Source: Endozoicomonas acroporae
Lineage (GTDB): Bacteria; Pseudomonadota; Gammaproteobacteria; Pseudomonadales; Endozoicomonadaceae
Direction of reading: 5' to 3'
Assembly: GCF_002864045.1 (NCBI RefSeq)
Contig: NZ_PJPV01000045.1
Span: forward strand, 45,289-109,288
DNA: 64,000 bases
Shown: positions 53,067 to 62,118 of the stretch, in pieces
Position numbering within the stretch: position 1 is the first letter of the stretch
Layout: each line of letters begins with the position of its first letter
The notes under the pieces: generated by a model
What the model was told of the DNA's origin: nothing
The model's input: only the letters and a program-made list of their open reading frames with translations
Database searches by the model: none
Position numbers and translations under genes: made by a program

Positions 53067-53960
53067 GTGCAAAGAAGAGGCACATATTATATGGGAAGAG
53101 TTCTTAAACTAGGAACTCTTGACCAAAAGAAACTAATTGATGCAATTAAAGAACCTGTATCAGTAAATTTCAGAGGCAATTCATGGACATTTATTGACGT
53201 TGAAGAGCATAGAGACAACTTTGATCATTTTATATTCGGGAGACTTAGCAAATATAAGCCGCAAGGTGAAGTAGTTGTTGTTGATACAGAGAAACGGACT
53301 GAGGAAACTCAATTTGAAAACAATTTACGAGTTGCATCAAGCCCCTTTGTATATATCCCTGAGCATTCCGGAATAGCTTTTCTAAATATTCACAGTCATA
53401 TTGAACAAACAGTTTTCATTAATAGATTTTGCTCAATAGTTGAAGAGACTCATAGTAACTTTTTCGTAGATTGTGATATAGAAATGATTTCTGATCTTCG
53501 TAGCTTTGCAGCTAAAGTTTCATCATTAGAAGGAATCTATGAAGTTAAAGCAAAAGTATCACCTCCAAACCCAATGTTTGGCTCTTTGTGGGAAGATCTA
53601 AAAAATTATCTTATAGATAGAAATACCGATAGAATGAATATAGATGAAGAATCTCCTGAAAATAAGCCATTGAACACAAACCTGCCTGAACACATTAAAA
53701 AAGCTTCTGAACAGACTGAGGAAAACGAGTACAGAACTGAAAAACCCTTGCCCATTAGTGATGCTGCTATATTAATGGCTGCTGACGGCTATGGTCATGG
53801 CTTGGTAAGAGGTAAATCTGGTGATGAGTTCATTACTATCAAAACTTCAGAAACTGTAAAAAACTTTTCATTTTTTACAAGCCCAGTTCCAGCAGAACTT
53901 TATCAAAAAGCCAAAAAGATATTTGATGATATTAAAGAAAAACGTCATTTAGGGCATTAA
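53067..53960 (+). CDS. Unrecognised soluble protein of an AT-rich two-gene cassette
   Basis: A 297-aa protein with a strong AAGGAGG just upstream of GTG 53067. The N-terminal ~200 residues mix strands and helices (GKLSKY-type loops; SNFFVDCDIEMISDLRSFAAKV; GIYEVKAKVSPPNPMFGSLW). A linker of ~40 acidic residues and a C-terminal ~60-residue module (ILMAADGYGHGLVRGKSGDEF and FFTSPVPAELYQKAKKIF) follow. The next gene starts 1 bp after its stop and encodes a membrane protein. Base composition is far more AT-rich than the phage genes, suggesting recent acquisition. No family recognised; the pairing recalls sensor plus membrane effector systems. Confidence 0.7.
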   Translation: MQRRGTYYMGRVLKLGTLDQKKLIDAIKEPVSVNFRGNSWTFIDVEEHRDNFDHFIFGRLSKYKPQGEVVVVDTEKRTEETQFENNLRVASSPFVYIPEHSGIAFLNIHSHIEQTVFINRFCSIVEETHSNFFVDCDIEMISDLRSFAAKVSSLEGIYEVKAKVSPPNPMFGSLWEDLKNYLIDRNTDRMNIDEESPENKPLNTNLPEHIKKASEQTEENEYRTEKPLPISDAAILMAADGYGHGLVRGKSGDEFITIKTSETVKNFSFFTSPVPAELYQKAKKIFDDIKEKRHLGH

Positions 53961-53961
53961 A

Positions 53962-54453
53962 TTGAAACGAATCTTAGATATCTTAAAGTTCACGATCATT
54001 TCACCAGAAACATTATTTCTTCTACTAATGTATTTCTTCTGGAAAAATGACTATTCGTTTTTAACCTTGCTTGGTGAGAAAATCAGAGGCAATGAGGAAA
54101 TTTGGAAATACGTTCCTGTATTGCCTTTTCTTTTTGCCGGTGCAACTTTTAAGTTTTCTTCAAAATTAAGAGCGCCACTCGAAAACAGTTCAAACAAAGA
54201 ACTCTATGAGTGGCCAAGTTATCAAAAAGTAGTTGACCGTGTAATAGCATCTATTTTCATCTGTATTCTTTGCTGTGCAGTTAGTTTAGCAATTTGGATT
54301 TTTTCCAGCGAAATACCTCAAGCTATGTTGGGAATGTTGTTTTTATCATCTGTTGTTATATCTGGTATTAGCACATTACTGGTTTACCTTGCATCACATA
54401 CAATCAGAGAGATACTTGAGAGGCATGGTTGCTCTAAATCGGGTAAGGGCTGA
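53962..54453 (+). CDS. Multi-pass membrane protein partner of the cassette
   Basis: A 163-aa protein starting from TTG at 53962 (LKRILDILKF). Predicted membrane segments lie near residues 13-27 (PETLFLLLMYFFW), 50-62 (YVPVLPFLFAGATF), 95-115 (VIASIFICILCCAVSLAIWIF split) and 120-140 (MLGMLFLSSVVISGISTLLV). It follows the 297-aa gene by 1 bp, so the two are co-expressed. It could be a membrane effector or anchor. Role unknown. Confidence 0.65.
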   Translation: MKRILDILKFTIISPETLFLLLMYFFWKNDYSFLTLLGEKIRGNEEIWKYVPVLPFLFAGATFKFSSKLRAPLENSSNKELYEWPSYQKVVDRVIASIFICILCCAVSLAIWIFSSEIPQAMLGMLFLSSVVISGISTLLVYLASHTIREILERHGCSKSGKG

Positions 54454-54478
54454 TCTTTCTTCAGCCCTCCCCACAGCA

Positions 54479-54502
54479 CCCGGCATGCGGGTCCGCACCG
54501 GG
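54479..54502. other. Hairpin resembling a group II intron-type stem, remnant
   Basis: CCCGG (54479-54483) pairs with CCGGG (54498-54502), and TGCGG (54486-54490) pairs with CCGCA (54493-54497). The surrounding CAGCACCCGGCATGCGGGTC and GGGCGGTTC context resembles stems next to group II intron reverse transcriptases. No reverse transcriptase is present, so at most this is a remnant. The rest of the 54454-54728 gap holds one GGGGTCAGGTCTTTAATCTT motif and no gene. Confidence 0.3.
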
Positions 54503-54728
54503 CGGTTCAACGATGATGGTGAAACCTGATCCATAAATCTTCAAGAAAAACGGGGTCAGGTCTTTAATCTTGAATCCATTCAAAAAAGGATCTAACACAG
54601 CTTCGGTTTATCTGATTTATGCGTCAAGAAAAAATACCTGGCCCCGGTGTTTACTGTCAGGTGCTTCTACCAAATAAAAAATAATTTATGCTTCCAATAA
54701 TCGATCAGAGGACTCAAAGGTATTGTAA

Positions 54729-55112
54729 ATGAAATATTACAACCCCAATAAGCCATTAAATGTAAGTGAATGGCTCGTTCTTGATGATGAACAAAGAAAA
54801 ATACTCGTCTCTAACTTTCATGAGTCCACAGAAGAAGAATTTCAAGATGATGGTGCATTGACAATGCACTGTTATATGCATGTGGTTGTTGAAAATCAGA
54901 TCGCCACAAATGTTGATCTCGTCTCTGAAACGGTAACAAAATTGGTAAGGCAGGGGCTATCACGGCATGAGGCACTTCATGCGATAAGTGCAATAATTGT
55001 GGAAGATGTTTTTGATATGTTGAAGGGTACAAAAAGTGAGTTTTGTCTCAAGAAGTACCGAAGAAAGCTCGAGAAGATTACGGCCAAGAGATGGAGAAAA
55101 GGCCAATATTAA
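54729..55112 (+). CDS. DUF1841-like protein
   Basis: A 127-aa protein with the DUF1841 pattern: a MKYYNPNKPLNVSEWLVLDD start, DDGALTMHCYMHVVVENQI in the middle, and GLSRHEALHAISAIIVEDVF with its HEALHAI core (about residue 80). The basic C-terminus ends AKRWRKGQY. Function of the family is unknown. Confidence 0.65.
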   Translation: MKYYNPNKPLNVSEWLVLDDEQRKILVSNFHESTEEEFQDDGALTMHCYMHVVVENQIATNVDLVSETVTKLVRQGLSRHEALHAISAIIVEDVFDMLKGTKSEFCLKKYRRKLEKITAKRWRKGQY

Positions 55113-55166
55113 AACCAACTGCTAAATAATCTCAAAAAATATAAATTTACCCTGTTAAGGACAGAC

Positions 55167-55625
55167 ATGACCGACATGACCGACGATAACGATATAAAAA
55201 TTGAAAGCAAACACCTTGAATACGAAATGGCTCAGAGCTCTGCCCAACATCATGATAGTTTGGTATGGTCTGTCTCCACCTTAACATGGGGTGTTAGTGC
55301 GGTTCTTTTAGGCTTTGTTTTAAGTAATATAAATGAAAATTCATTAGGTATTGTTATCCTGCTTTTTTGCCTGATCGGTATTTTCCTGATCCTGTGCTCA
55401 TGGATGTTTTCCAGACAATTTCGAAGCATTAGAAATCAAAAATATGTGCGTTGCAAAGAACTTGAGGAAGAGCTCGGCTTAACCCAGCATAGAAATATCA
55501 AGCACAAAAATGGCAGCCAATCTTTGATGTACTCATTCATCATGGTTTTGTTTATTGCAACATGGGTGGTTGTTTTTGTGAAAGTCGTAGCAAGTTATTT
55601 TGGTTACGACTTGGCAGTCATTTAA
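55167..55625 (+). CDS. Small membrane protein with three predicted TM segments
   Basis: A 152-aa protein with a soluble N-terminus (EYEMAQSSAQHHDSLVW) and membrane segments near residues 35-55 (TLTWGVSAVLLGFVLS), 62-82 (LGIVILLFCLIGIFLILCSW) and 122-142 (SFIMVLFIATWVVVFVKV). A charged loop (RNQKYVRCKELEEELGL) separates segments 2 and 3. The layout resembles small membrane proteins found in defence contexts (for example SLATT-like), but I cannot assign a family. Confidence 0.6.
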   Translation: MTDMTDDNDIKIESKHLEYEMAQSSAQHHDSLVWSVSTLTWGVSAVLLGFVLSNINENSLGIVILLFCLIGIFLILCSWMFSRQFRSIRNQKYVRCKELEEELGLTQHRNIKHKNGSQSLMYSFIMVLFIATWVVVFVKVVASYFGYDLAVI

Positions 55626-55732
55626 TGACTTCTCTATTTCTTTAGTCATAACCACACCATCAACTCCAGGAAGTATTCGGTTATCAGAAGCTGGCGACCA
55701 GTAGCGGTTCTGTTCCAGAACCTCAAGCAGTT

Positions 55733-55915
55733 ATGTCACTGTTTGAGTCCTCATCGTCCAGTGATGCCGCCAGGTTTAGCTGCAGTGGCAAAACCCATTG
55801 CTCCCAAATGACTTCCTGTGAAGAAGCCACCTTTTACCAGGATAATTGCCCTGGCACCAATATGGACGGTGACCGTGATGGCATACCTTGTGAAAGGCAG
55901 CTGTGCAATCAATAA
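55733..55915 (+). pseudogene. Excalibur calcium-binding domain fragment
   Basis: A C-terminal Excalibur domain: FSCSGKTHCSQMTSCEEATF, then MDGDRDGIPCERQLC, with the DxDxDGxxCE calcium site and paired cysteines. The coding frame extends upstream without a stop to about 55654 (QEVFGYQKLATSSGSVPEPQ) but has no start codon there, so the gene is likely a 5'-truncated remnant; ATG 55733 may be fortuitous. Such domains are usually secreted or attached to membrane nucleases. Confidence 0.6.
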
Positions 55916-56086
55916 ATCACAATGCTAATAAATAGAACGTAGCATCACCTGCGAACCTTCCCAGTTTCAAAAGTAAAAGCAATACCCTCGAGACCATCAT
56001 CCAATAAAACATACTTCATCAAGGCAGTATCGAAACTCAATCCAACCTGTCTGGCGAAAGCCTGTTATAGCCAGAGGCAATGAATC

Positions 56087-56707
56087 ATGAATAAAACTTT
56101 TGCAGACCGTCTGGCCACTGCCATGAAACTGAAGGGAATAAAAACCGCCAGCGCCCTGTCCCGTGACACGGGCATCGAGCGCAGCTACATGTACCGCCTG
56201 GCCAGTGGCAAAATTGATAATCCGCACAAATATGTGGAACGGCTGGCGGTGGCCACCGGTGTCTCCAGCCATTGGCTGAGCACGGGGGTGGGGGATCCTT
56301 ACGACCCGGAACCGGAGAAACCCAAAGAGCCGGCAGCAAATGCGACCATGCTCACCCATGTAACCGTTGTACCACCGGAAGGGGATTGGTATGAAGTGAC
56401 TGCCAGGGTGCCGGATGTATTTGTCAGCCAGCAACACAAACCCCGGGATAAGAAACTCTACGAGTATTACTATGTGCCGGAAACCATCGAGTGCTTTACC
56501 GGCTTCACCCTGTTGGTGGTAGAACGAGAATTACGACCAGGGCCGGGTATGTTTCTGGCCCAGCGTGAAGTGAATGGTAAACAGCAGTTGTGCAGTTTTC
56601 TGATCAGTTATAAAGGACTGGATCAGACCAGCACCCGGCAGCCGGATATGCAGACCATTGGCCGGGTGCGGATTATGGATTACTGGGAGTTGGATACGAA
56701 AAGGTAG
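56087..56707 (+). CDS. Phage-type HTH transcriptional repressor (CI-like)
   Basis: A 206-aa regulator. The N-terminal XRE-type helix-turn-helix is RLATAMKLKGIKTASALSRD and TGIERSYMYRLASGKI (about residues 8-45), followed by VERLAVATGVSSHWLSTG. The C-terminal half (FTLLVVERELRPGPGMFL; IGRVRIMDYWEL) has an S24/CI-like beta pattern, but I do not see a clear catalytic Ser-Lys pair, so self-cleavage is doubtful. A weak inverted repeat CTGGC-N14-GCCAG (56051-56074) lies just upstream and could be an operator. Confidence 0.78.
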   Translation: MNKTFADRLATAMKLKGIKTASALSRDTGIERSYMYRLASGKIDNPHKYVERLAVATGVSSHWLSTGVGDPYDPEPEKPKEPAANATMLTHVTVVPPEGDWYEVTARVPDVFVSQQHKPRDKKLYEYYYVPETIECFTGFTLLVVERELRPGPGMFLAQREVNGKQQLCSFLISYKGLDQTSTRQPDMQTIGRVRIMDYWELDTKR

Positions 56708-56775
56708 GAGGATGGGTTTCCTCACCGAACGAGGGAGCCTGGGGAAGCAACGTCCAAATCGGAATTTATAATAAT

Positions 56776-57210
56776 ATGGACAACTATGACGGGGTCGGCT
56801 GGACTGACTGGATGCTGCTCAAAGAATTAGACAGAGCCTTTATTCCGGATCAGCCGGGCGTGTATATGATTGCAGCTCATCGGAGAATTCACCGAGCCCA
56901 TGGTACTGACAAACAGGGTATTCTTGATATCGGTGAATCGGATAACTTGAAAAAGAGGATGGCAGCGTTCAGAGCTTGCTCCCTGGGGCATCGGAACCGT
57001 GGCCATATGGCAGGCTGGAGATTCTACAATTTCAACTTTGACAGCATATTCCCCCATGAAAAATTATGGATATGCTGGAAAACATGTCGGCGAAAAAAGG
57101 AAGCTTATGCCCTTGAGGGTGAACTTTTACAGGCCTATTTTTCGAAGCATTATGAACTCCCTCCGCTGAACTATAAGTTTAACTGGGCCTCTCATGCTGC
57201 ACATGACTGA
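56776..57210 (+). CDS. GIY-YIG-like nuclease-superfamily protein
   Basis: A 144-aa protein with a GIY-YIG-like core: PGVYMIAAHRRIHRA (about residue 28), then ILDIGESDNLKKRMAAF (about residue 50), where GVY and LDIGES replace GIY and YIG, and the KKR supplies the usual basic helix. A glutamate near residue 112 (ALEGELLQAYF) is the likely metal ligand. The family includes homing and repair nucleases; here it stands alone next to the repressor. Confidence 0.7.
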   Translation: MDNYDGVGWTDWMLLKELDRAFIPDQPGVYMIAAHRRIHRAHGTDKQGILDIGESDNLKKRMAAFRACSLGHRNRGHMAGWRFYNFNFDSIFPHEKLWICWKTCRRKKEAYALEGELLQAYFSKHYELPPLNYKFNWASHAAHD

Positions 57211-57238
57211 CAGGGCAACAGTGACAAGTGCCGCCCCT

Positions 57239-57658
57239 TCAAAAAGGCACCTTCTCACCATCCCACTCCCAGATTGCCAGATCACTCTCTGATGGCTCAA
57301 TATCCAGGCCATCATCATCCGTCTGTATATACTCCCACAGTTCATTCTGATGCAGCCAGATGGGGTCCGCGCTGCGGAGCATGTCTTCCCGTTCCGCAAA
57401 TGCTTCAAGGGTATCCTCTCTTTTAATCCGCACCTGCTTGCCGTTGATAAAAATCCACTGGTATTTCTTCTGGCGTTCCGCCCTGGCGGCTTTACGGATT
57501 CTTTTCTGTTCAGCAGTCAGCTTTTTCTTTACTTTAGGCATGTGAATCGTCCCTTCTTTAATCACCCGAATAATCTCCTCCTCAGTCAGGCCAAATTCCT
57601 TCGCTGCGTTCTTATGGCTCAGGGTGGCACCTGGTGCTGTCCACTGGATATCGGGCAT
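57239..57658 (-). CDS. Unrecognised 139-aa protein with HTH-like segment
   Basis: From ATG 57658 (MPDIQWTAPGATLSHKNAAK), preceded by AAGG, the product is 139 aa; the frame extends to GTG 57748. It has a helical FGLTEEEIIRVIKEGTIHMP segment resembling a helix-turn-helix, a basic stretch (KKKLTAEQKRIRKAARAERQ), and an acidic C-terminus. It may bind DNA. Orientation is away from the DnaA-box cluster. Confidence 0.55.
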   Translation of the reverse strand: MPDIQWTAPGATLSHKNAAKEFGLTEEEIIRVIKEGTIHMPKVKKKLTAEQKRIRKAARAERQKKYQWIFINGKQVRIKREDTLEAFAEREDMLRSADPIWLHQNELWEYIQTDDDGLDIEPSESDLAIWEWDGEKVPF

Positions 57659-57765
57659 CGGGTCATACCTTGGCAAAATGATTTCAACGGATGTTTGAGA
57701 GTCGGGCTTCCTTTTTGAATGAGCCCAAGAATAAACACGCGCCCTCACTTTTTCCAGAATAAATC

Positions 57766-57896
57766 TGTGGATAAGTTGTTGGCAGGTTGTGTTTATTCTG
57801 TCAATAGTTCGTTATAACCCTTTGCAGTACCTGCCTGTAGAATTATTATTCCCTGTTTCAGTTATCCGGAATTTGTGTGGAAAAGATTGTGGATAA
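57766..57896. other. Cluster of DnaA-box-like sites
   Basis: Two exact TGTGGATAA boxes (57766-57774 and 57888-57896), one TGTGGAAAA variant (57875-57883) and a TTATCCGGA-like site (57862) occur within 131 bp. The region (57749-58055) contains no other supportable gene. Boxes also occur at about 62009 (TTATCCACG) and 62036 (TTATCCATC). A plasmid- or phage-type replication origin is possible but there is no adjacent replication initiator. Confidence 0.4.
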
Positions 57897-58055
57897 ACCG
57901 TTAGGGGATAAAGGCAGCCTTTCAGACAGGCGGGTTGGGAATGGCTGGTTAAATATTGATCAGTCGTTCTTCGTCAAATCTTCCCGTTATACAATCAAAA
58001 GGAAAGCCCTCCACCTGGTTTATCCTGACCGGGGGCAGGGCAACAGCCTCAAACG

Positions 58056-58598
58056 TCACAAATCATTCCGATGTGTCGCCATTGGCTGTCTCTTCCTGGT
58101 GAAGAACCCTACAAGCTTTCGCTTTAAAAGCATTCTTTGTTTTCGGCGCTCTTCTACCTTCCGCTCTTTTTTCCACTTTTCTTCTTCCGCTTTGATCAGG
58201 GTTTGCCGCTCTTCTGCATACTGGTCCGAGACATCCGTTATCTGCTGAATCTTGCCTTTTGCGAACATAACCTTCTTGATCTCGTTGTACTCAACTGTCC
58301 GGGGAGTGGCATGATGGCCAGGCCCCAATCTGCCAACCCAGTCATTGCCAAGAAGTATCTCACCGGTATATTCAAGAGGCAGCCACACATCGGTGTAACA
58401 GCGGCCAAACATTAAAGCCAGCGTCAGATCATCACACTCCGGCAGCGGGTCCGGTTTCATGCCATTGACTAATGGTTCATCTTGAAACACGCCTAAATTC
58501 ATTGACCTGGCAAATAGCTGACCCTCTTTGCATTCATAAGTGACGATATAGCCAGCCCAACAAAAGGTACCCATGGGCGATACGTCGATGCCCAGCAT
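58056..58598 (-). pseudogene. 5'-truncated paralogue of the 11012-11653 cargo gene
   Basis: 180 codons from ATG 58598, closely related to the cargo protein in the tail operon (SPMGTFCWAGYIV, EGQLFARSMNLGVFQDEPLV, YTDVWLPLEYTGEI, QPMATH). Upstream of the ATG only four more homologous codons remain (FHPN), directly preceded by TAA. The ~30-residue N-terminus of the full-length copy is therefore lost. Opposite strand to the 11 kb copy. Confidence 0.75.
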
Positions 58599-59130
58599 GT
58601 TCGGATGAAATTATAACTATCGAATATCAGGATTTAACCCAGGGCAGTCGCATCAGATGTACGATAGTTTAGCAAGTATCAAAAATGAGGACGAAGTTCC
58701 AGATATTAATTCCCTTTCTATATCAGACAAGAATATTCTCAAGACTGGTAGTTCTGAAGAGTCAATAAGACTAAACTATAGTGGATATGAAGCTACCACC
58801 CTGGGATTTAACCGGATCTGCTTTGGGTAGTGATACTTTTTCTCAAGCAGGATATTTGAGAATCGAGTTTTCTCTTACAAGAATTCAAGAATCAAGACCC
58901 GACCCCGGTTTCCCGACCCCGGTTTCCGACCTGCTCCTGATTTCGCCGGTTACGGTCAAGTGCCTTGTCTGGTGACTGGTAACATGTCTGAACGAAGCGG
59001 CGTCCTCCAGAACATCAAGTAGAGATTCATTGTTAAGCATCTATACACAAATGGATGAGTATCTTGTGTCGTGTAATTAATGTAAGCACCCATAGTTATC
59101 AGGACATTGCTCTGTATAATGGCCGGACGT

Positions 59131-59295
59131 TAAGTAGTTAACCAAATGAAATCATATATTTCTGACTAAGTTGTCAGTCACTCTGCGGCGTTGCAACTCC
59201 GGTCACATAGCTACGGCTATGCTCCCTACGTTGCGCCTTGCATAGTAACTGCCCACTTAGCCAGAAATATACGATTCCATTTGGCCAACTACTTA
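59131..59295 (-). mobile_element. TA-flanked palindromic MITE, copy 3 (165 bp, inverted)
   Basis: Same element in reverse orientation, upstream of the cold-shock gene. It begins TAAGTAGTTAACCAAATGAA and ends CCATTTGGCCAACTACTTA. A GTTGTCAG variant replaces GTGGGCAG of the other copies. Confidence 0.9.
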
Positions 59296-59448
59296 AAAGT
59301 GTGATTTATTTGTTATGCATAGATTTGATGTTCCGGGTGTAGTAACCCGTCATATTCTTCATTAGCACTCTTCATAAAAAATAAGAAACTTCTAGCTTTA
59401 CCGCCTTCTTGCAAGGCGAAATTTATTATTAAAATTCAGGATATGACT

Positions 59449-59655
59449 ATGTCTACTACCGGTACTGTTAAGTGGTTCAATGACGAGAAAGGTTTTGGTT
59501 TCATCGCCCAGGAAAATGGCGGACCAGATGTGTTTGCACACTTCCGTCAAATCATAGGTGATGGCTTCAAGACTCTGGCAGAAGGCCAGCGAGTTGAATT
59601 CACCATCACTCAGGGCCAGAAAGGTCCTCAGGCTGAAGATATTCGACCACTGTAA
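59449..59655 (+). CDS. Cold-shock protein, CspA family
   Basis: A 68-aa single-stranded nucleic-acid-binding protein. It has [15 protein letters not shown] (RNP1 core KGFGFI), VFAHF (RNP2) and a C-terminal [10 protein letters not shown]. An ATG at 59443 is also in frame; I chose 59449 because CAGGA lies 7 nt upstream. A long AT-rich 5' region (59296-59448) is compatible with the long leader of cspA-type genes. The rest of the 58599-59130 stretch holds no gene, only a GACCCCGGTTTC repeat pair at 58894-58930. Confidence 0.93.
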   Translation: MSTTGTVKWFNDEKGFGFIAQENGGPDVFAHFRQIIGDGFKTLAEGQRVEFTITQGQKGPQAEDIRPL

Positions 59656-59707
59656 TGGTCGGGGCTGCAATGTTGTAGCCTCTAACCTCACGTAAGGTGA
59701 GGTGAAG

Positions 59708-59741
59708 AAGGGCGGTGCTTTCGGGCACTGCCCTTTTTTTG
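59708..59741 (+). terminator. Intrinsic terminator of the cold-shock gene
   Basis: AAGGGCGGTGC (59708-59718) pairs with GCACTGCCCTT (59725-59735) with a short loop, followed by TTTTT. Strong intrinsic terminator. Confidence 0.9.
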
Positions 59742-59838
59742 TGCTTTTCAAAAAAGAAAAAGGGAGGAGGTTTTAGACATTCAAAGATCAAGACCCGCCC
59801 CCGGTTTTCCAGAACCCGATCTGGAAAAAGCGCTCTGA

Positions 59839-61056
59839 TCAGTAGATATCCTCATAATCCGGGTACTGTTCCGGAGCTTCGCCTTTGCGTTCGGTGACCA
59901 TGATCTCCGAAGTAGTCTCTTCACTGCCGTACATGACAACGATGTTGAACTCCCAGTAATCACCATAATCAAATACAAACGTTATTTTCATTCCGGAAAC
60001 CGGATGAAGATGACTCAGCCGGGTTTTATAGGTAGAGCCGTCGCAGTCATCGACAGCCGGATGAGCAATTTTTCGGTCCGCACCAAATTCATTCAGATAC
60101 TGAAAGTGATAAAGGTGATCATTATCAAAATCAAAGGCGTCAAGGATGGCTTCCGCCAGGTCATCAAGCAGATGGTTAGCCGATATTTTCAGTGTACGGG
60201 TACACTCATTTCCCAAAGCGACTGACAGTACATAACTGGCAGCAATAACCGGTTCCGGCTGCTCAAAGGTGCGTTGAAAATCTGGCCGAACTGCCTTTAT
60301 CGCAGGTAGCAGGTTGATTTGCTCATCATCGTCTTCATATTCGCCGCTTTTCAGTGAATCCATAAACCCTTGCCGACAAGTGCTTAAAAACAACTGCCCC
60401 CAGGATGTTAATTTCAGAGAATGGATTTTCCGATTGTTATCCTCAAGGTGAAACTCGGCCAGTCCGGTCATTTTGAGAATGGACATATTGAATGCCTTAC
60501 CCCTGCGCAACCAGAAGCCGGGATCATTAACAGCTTTGCCTTGCCAAAGGTCATTGTCGCCGAAAATCATCATAAACCCGGGCAGAAAACGATCATCCAT
60601 AGAACTGATGCGCTCCCCGACACTCATGGCATAGCCTCGATTAATCCATGCTTCAAGCAAGGAAAAATACCGCTCAATATCATTCATTCCCTGCCACTGC
60701 TGGTACAGGGTTTCATTGATATGGAGTTCTGCATTCCCCCTGCTGTCCGGCTGAAGGCTGGCAAGACTTGAGCTGCGAACCAACAGTAATAGCCCCATGA
60801 TTTGTGCATAATGAGGGAGCATTGGTCGTTGCAAGGTCAGCATTTCTGGCTTTGACAGAAGGCTGTTAAGTGACTGAGCCCATTTAATCGGAGGCAGATT
60901 CTTGTTTTTCGATAAAGGAACCGGGTTTTTAACCAGGTAGTCCAAAAAAACATCAACATCCCGGATAAATATCTGCTGGAGGTCAGACAGGGTGAAAGCC
61001 GCTATGGCTTCCGTCGTTTTGGTTTCAAATATCATTGCGTTCAATTTTATTTCCAT
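59839..61056 (-). CDS. pRiA4b ORF3-like domain protein
   Basis: A ~405-aa protein. The N-terminal part (residues 1-270) is helical with a TKTTEAIAAFTLSDLQQIF start and ERYFSLLEAWINRGY core. The C-terminal ~150 residues carry the pRiA4b ORF3-like fold: YVLSVALGNECTRTLKISAN, ILDAFDFDNDHLYHF, HPVSGMKITFVFDYGDYWEF, then MVTERKGEAPEQYPDYED. The frame opens at GTG 61092; I list ATG 61056. Function unknown; the family is often plasmid- or transposon-linked. A truncated relative lies at the right edge of the window. Confidence 0.78.
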   Translation of the reverse strand: MEIKLNAMIFETKTTEAIAAFTLSDLQQIFIRDVDVFLDYLVKNPVPLSKNKNLPPIKWAQSLNSLLSKPEMLTLQRPMLPHYAQIMGLLLLVRSSSLASLQPDSRGNAELHINETLYQQWQGMNDIERYFSLLEAWINRGYAMSVGERISSMDDRFLPGFMMIFGDNDLWQGKAVNDPGFWLRRGKAFNMSILKMTGLAEFHLEDNNRKIHSLKLTSWGQLFLSTCRQGFMDSLKSGEYEDDDEQINLLPAIKAVRPDFQRTFEQPEPVIAASYVLSVALGNECTRTLKISANHLLDDLAEAILDAFDFDNDHLYHFQYLNEFGADRKIAHPAVDDCDGSTYKTRLSHLHPVSGMKITFVFDYGDYWEFNIVVMYGSEETTSEIMVTERKGEAPEQYPDYEDIY

Positions 61057-61473
61057 TGCCAACCAGCATGTTGATGAGTTCAGCGAAAGCACAGTGGGAG
61101 CGGGTTCACAGAAAGTTATAGCTTAGTAAAAGTCACTTCAGTAAAGCAGGTCAGAAAAGCCATCCGGTAAGCGGTCGAGTTCATATTTTATAAATTCTTT
61201 ATGAAGGTTTCAGTATCAACCAAATTATATTTTGGTCAACCTGCTTACTCCCCCTTGACAATCCGATTGTCAACCAAGGTTCGTTGACTCAGATCAACTC
61301 TTTCGTTTCGGTAAATACGTAATCTGTACTTATCCATTGAGTGATTGCCGAGGTCGATAGTGATTGTTTCGGAGCCTGATAATAAGAACAGAAAAACTAA
61401 CTCTCTGGCTAAGAATAAATACCACCCCAATAATAATAAAAACCGCTTACGGCTGATTTTTCAGCACTTGCAG

Positions 61474-61497
61474 CCTTGCTTCGGGCGAGGTTTTTTT
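61474..61497 (+). terminator. Intrinsic terminator-like hairpin
   Basis: CCTTGC (61474-61479), loop TTCGG, GCGAGG (61485-61490), then seven T. No plus-strand gene ends just upstream, so it may be a relic. The surrounding 61093-61630 stretch holds no supportable gene. Confidence 0.6.
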
Positions 61498-61630
61498 ATT
61501 GATTGATACGGGGAATAAGCAGTGTATTCCGTATCTGAGCGGATAGGATGATACGGCACTGTTCGTAAAATAGCCGGCTCAACAAACAGGCTAAGACCTT
61601 GAGTTGAGTGAAGCATCAAGGATGAGGTTA

Positions 61631-61795
61631 TAAGTAGTTGGCCAAATGGAATCGTATATTTCTGGCTAAGTGGGCAGTTACTATGCAAGGCGCAACGTAG
61701 GGAGCATAGCCGTAGCTATGTGACCGGAGTTGCAACGCCGCAGAGTGACTGCCCACTTAGTCAGAAATATATGATTTCATTTGGTTAACTACTTA
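61631..61795 (+). mobile_element. TA-flanked palindromic MITE, copy 4 (165 bp)
   Basis: Intergenic copy, essentially identical to copy 2, flanked by TA on each side. Confidence 0.9.
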
Positions 61796-61884
61796 CAGTG
61801 TCACAGTGATGTGAACCGACGGAAGCCTCGAAAAACCAAGCAGGATGCCCGGGAACCCCTGACGACTCCGGTCGTTCTCTACGG

Positions 61885-61907
61885 CCCTCGCTTTATGCGG
61901 GGTTTTT
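61885..61907 (+). terminator. Intrinsic terminator-like hairpin
   Basis: CCCTCGC (61885-61891) pairs with GCGGGG (61897-61902), followed by TTTTT. No plus-strand gene is recognised upstream. Confidence 0.5.
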
Positions 61908-62118
61908 GTTTTGATGAGTTATTCACTGCTGTTCAAAAAATAAACAATCTGTTTTTGTTCTGCTTTTTCCCCTGTTTCATTGATTATCCCACGGGTTGTG
62001 CACCGGGTTATCCACGGAATTAGTGGACGACTAAAGTTATCCATCATAGGGTCGACGGCTGTGCCACTGTCCGTCGGTATGAAAAACGGGTGCCGTGCCT
62101 TTTATGATGAATGGAATA

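Noticed and set aside
61781..62023. 80-codon frame downstream of MITE copy 4
   Set aside because: It starts within the MITE, crosses a terminator hairpin and shows no coding character.
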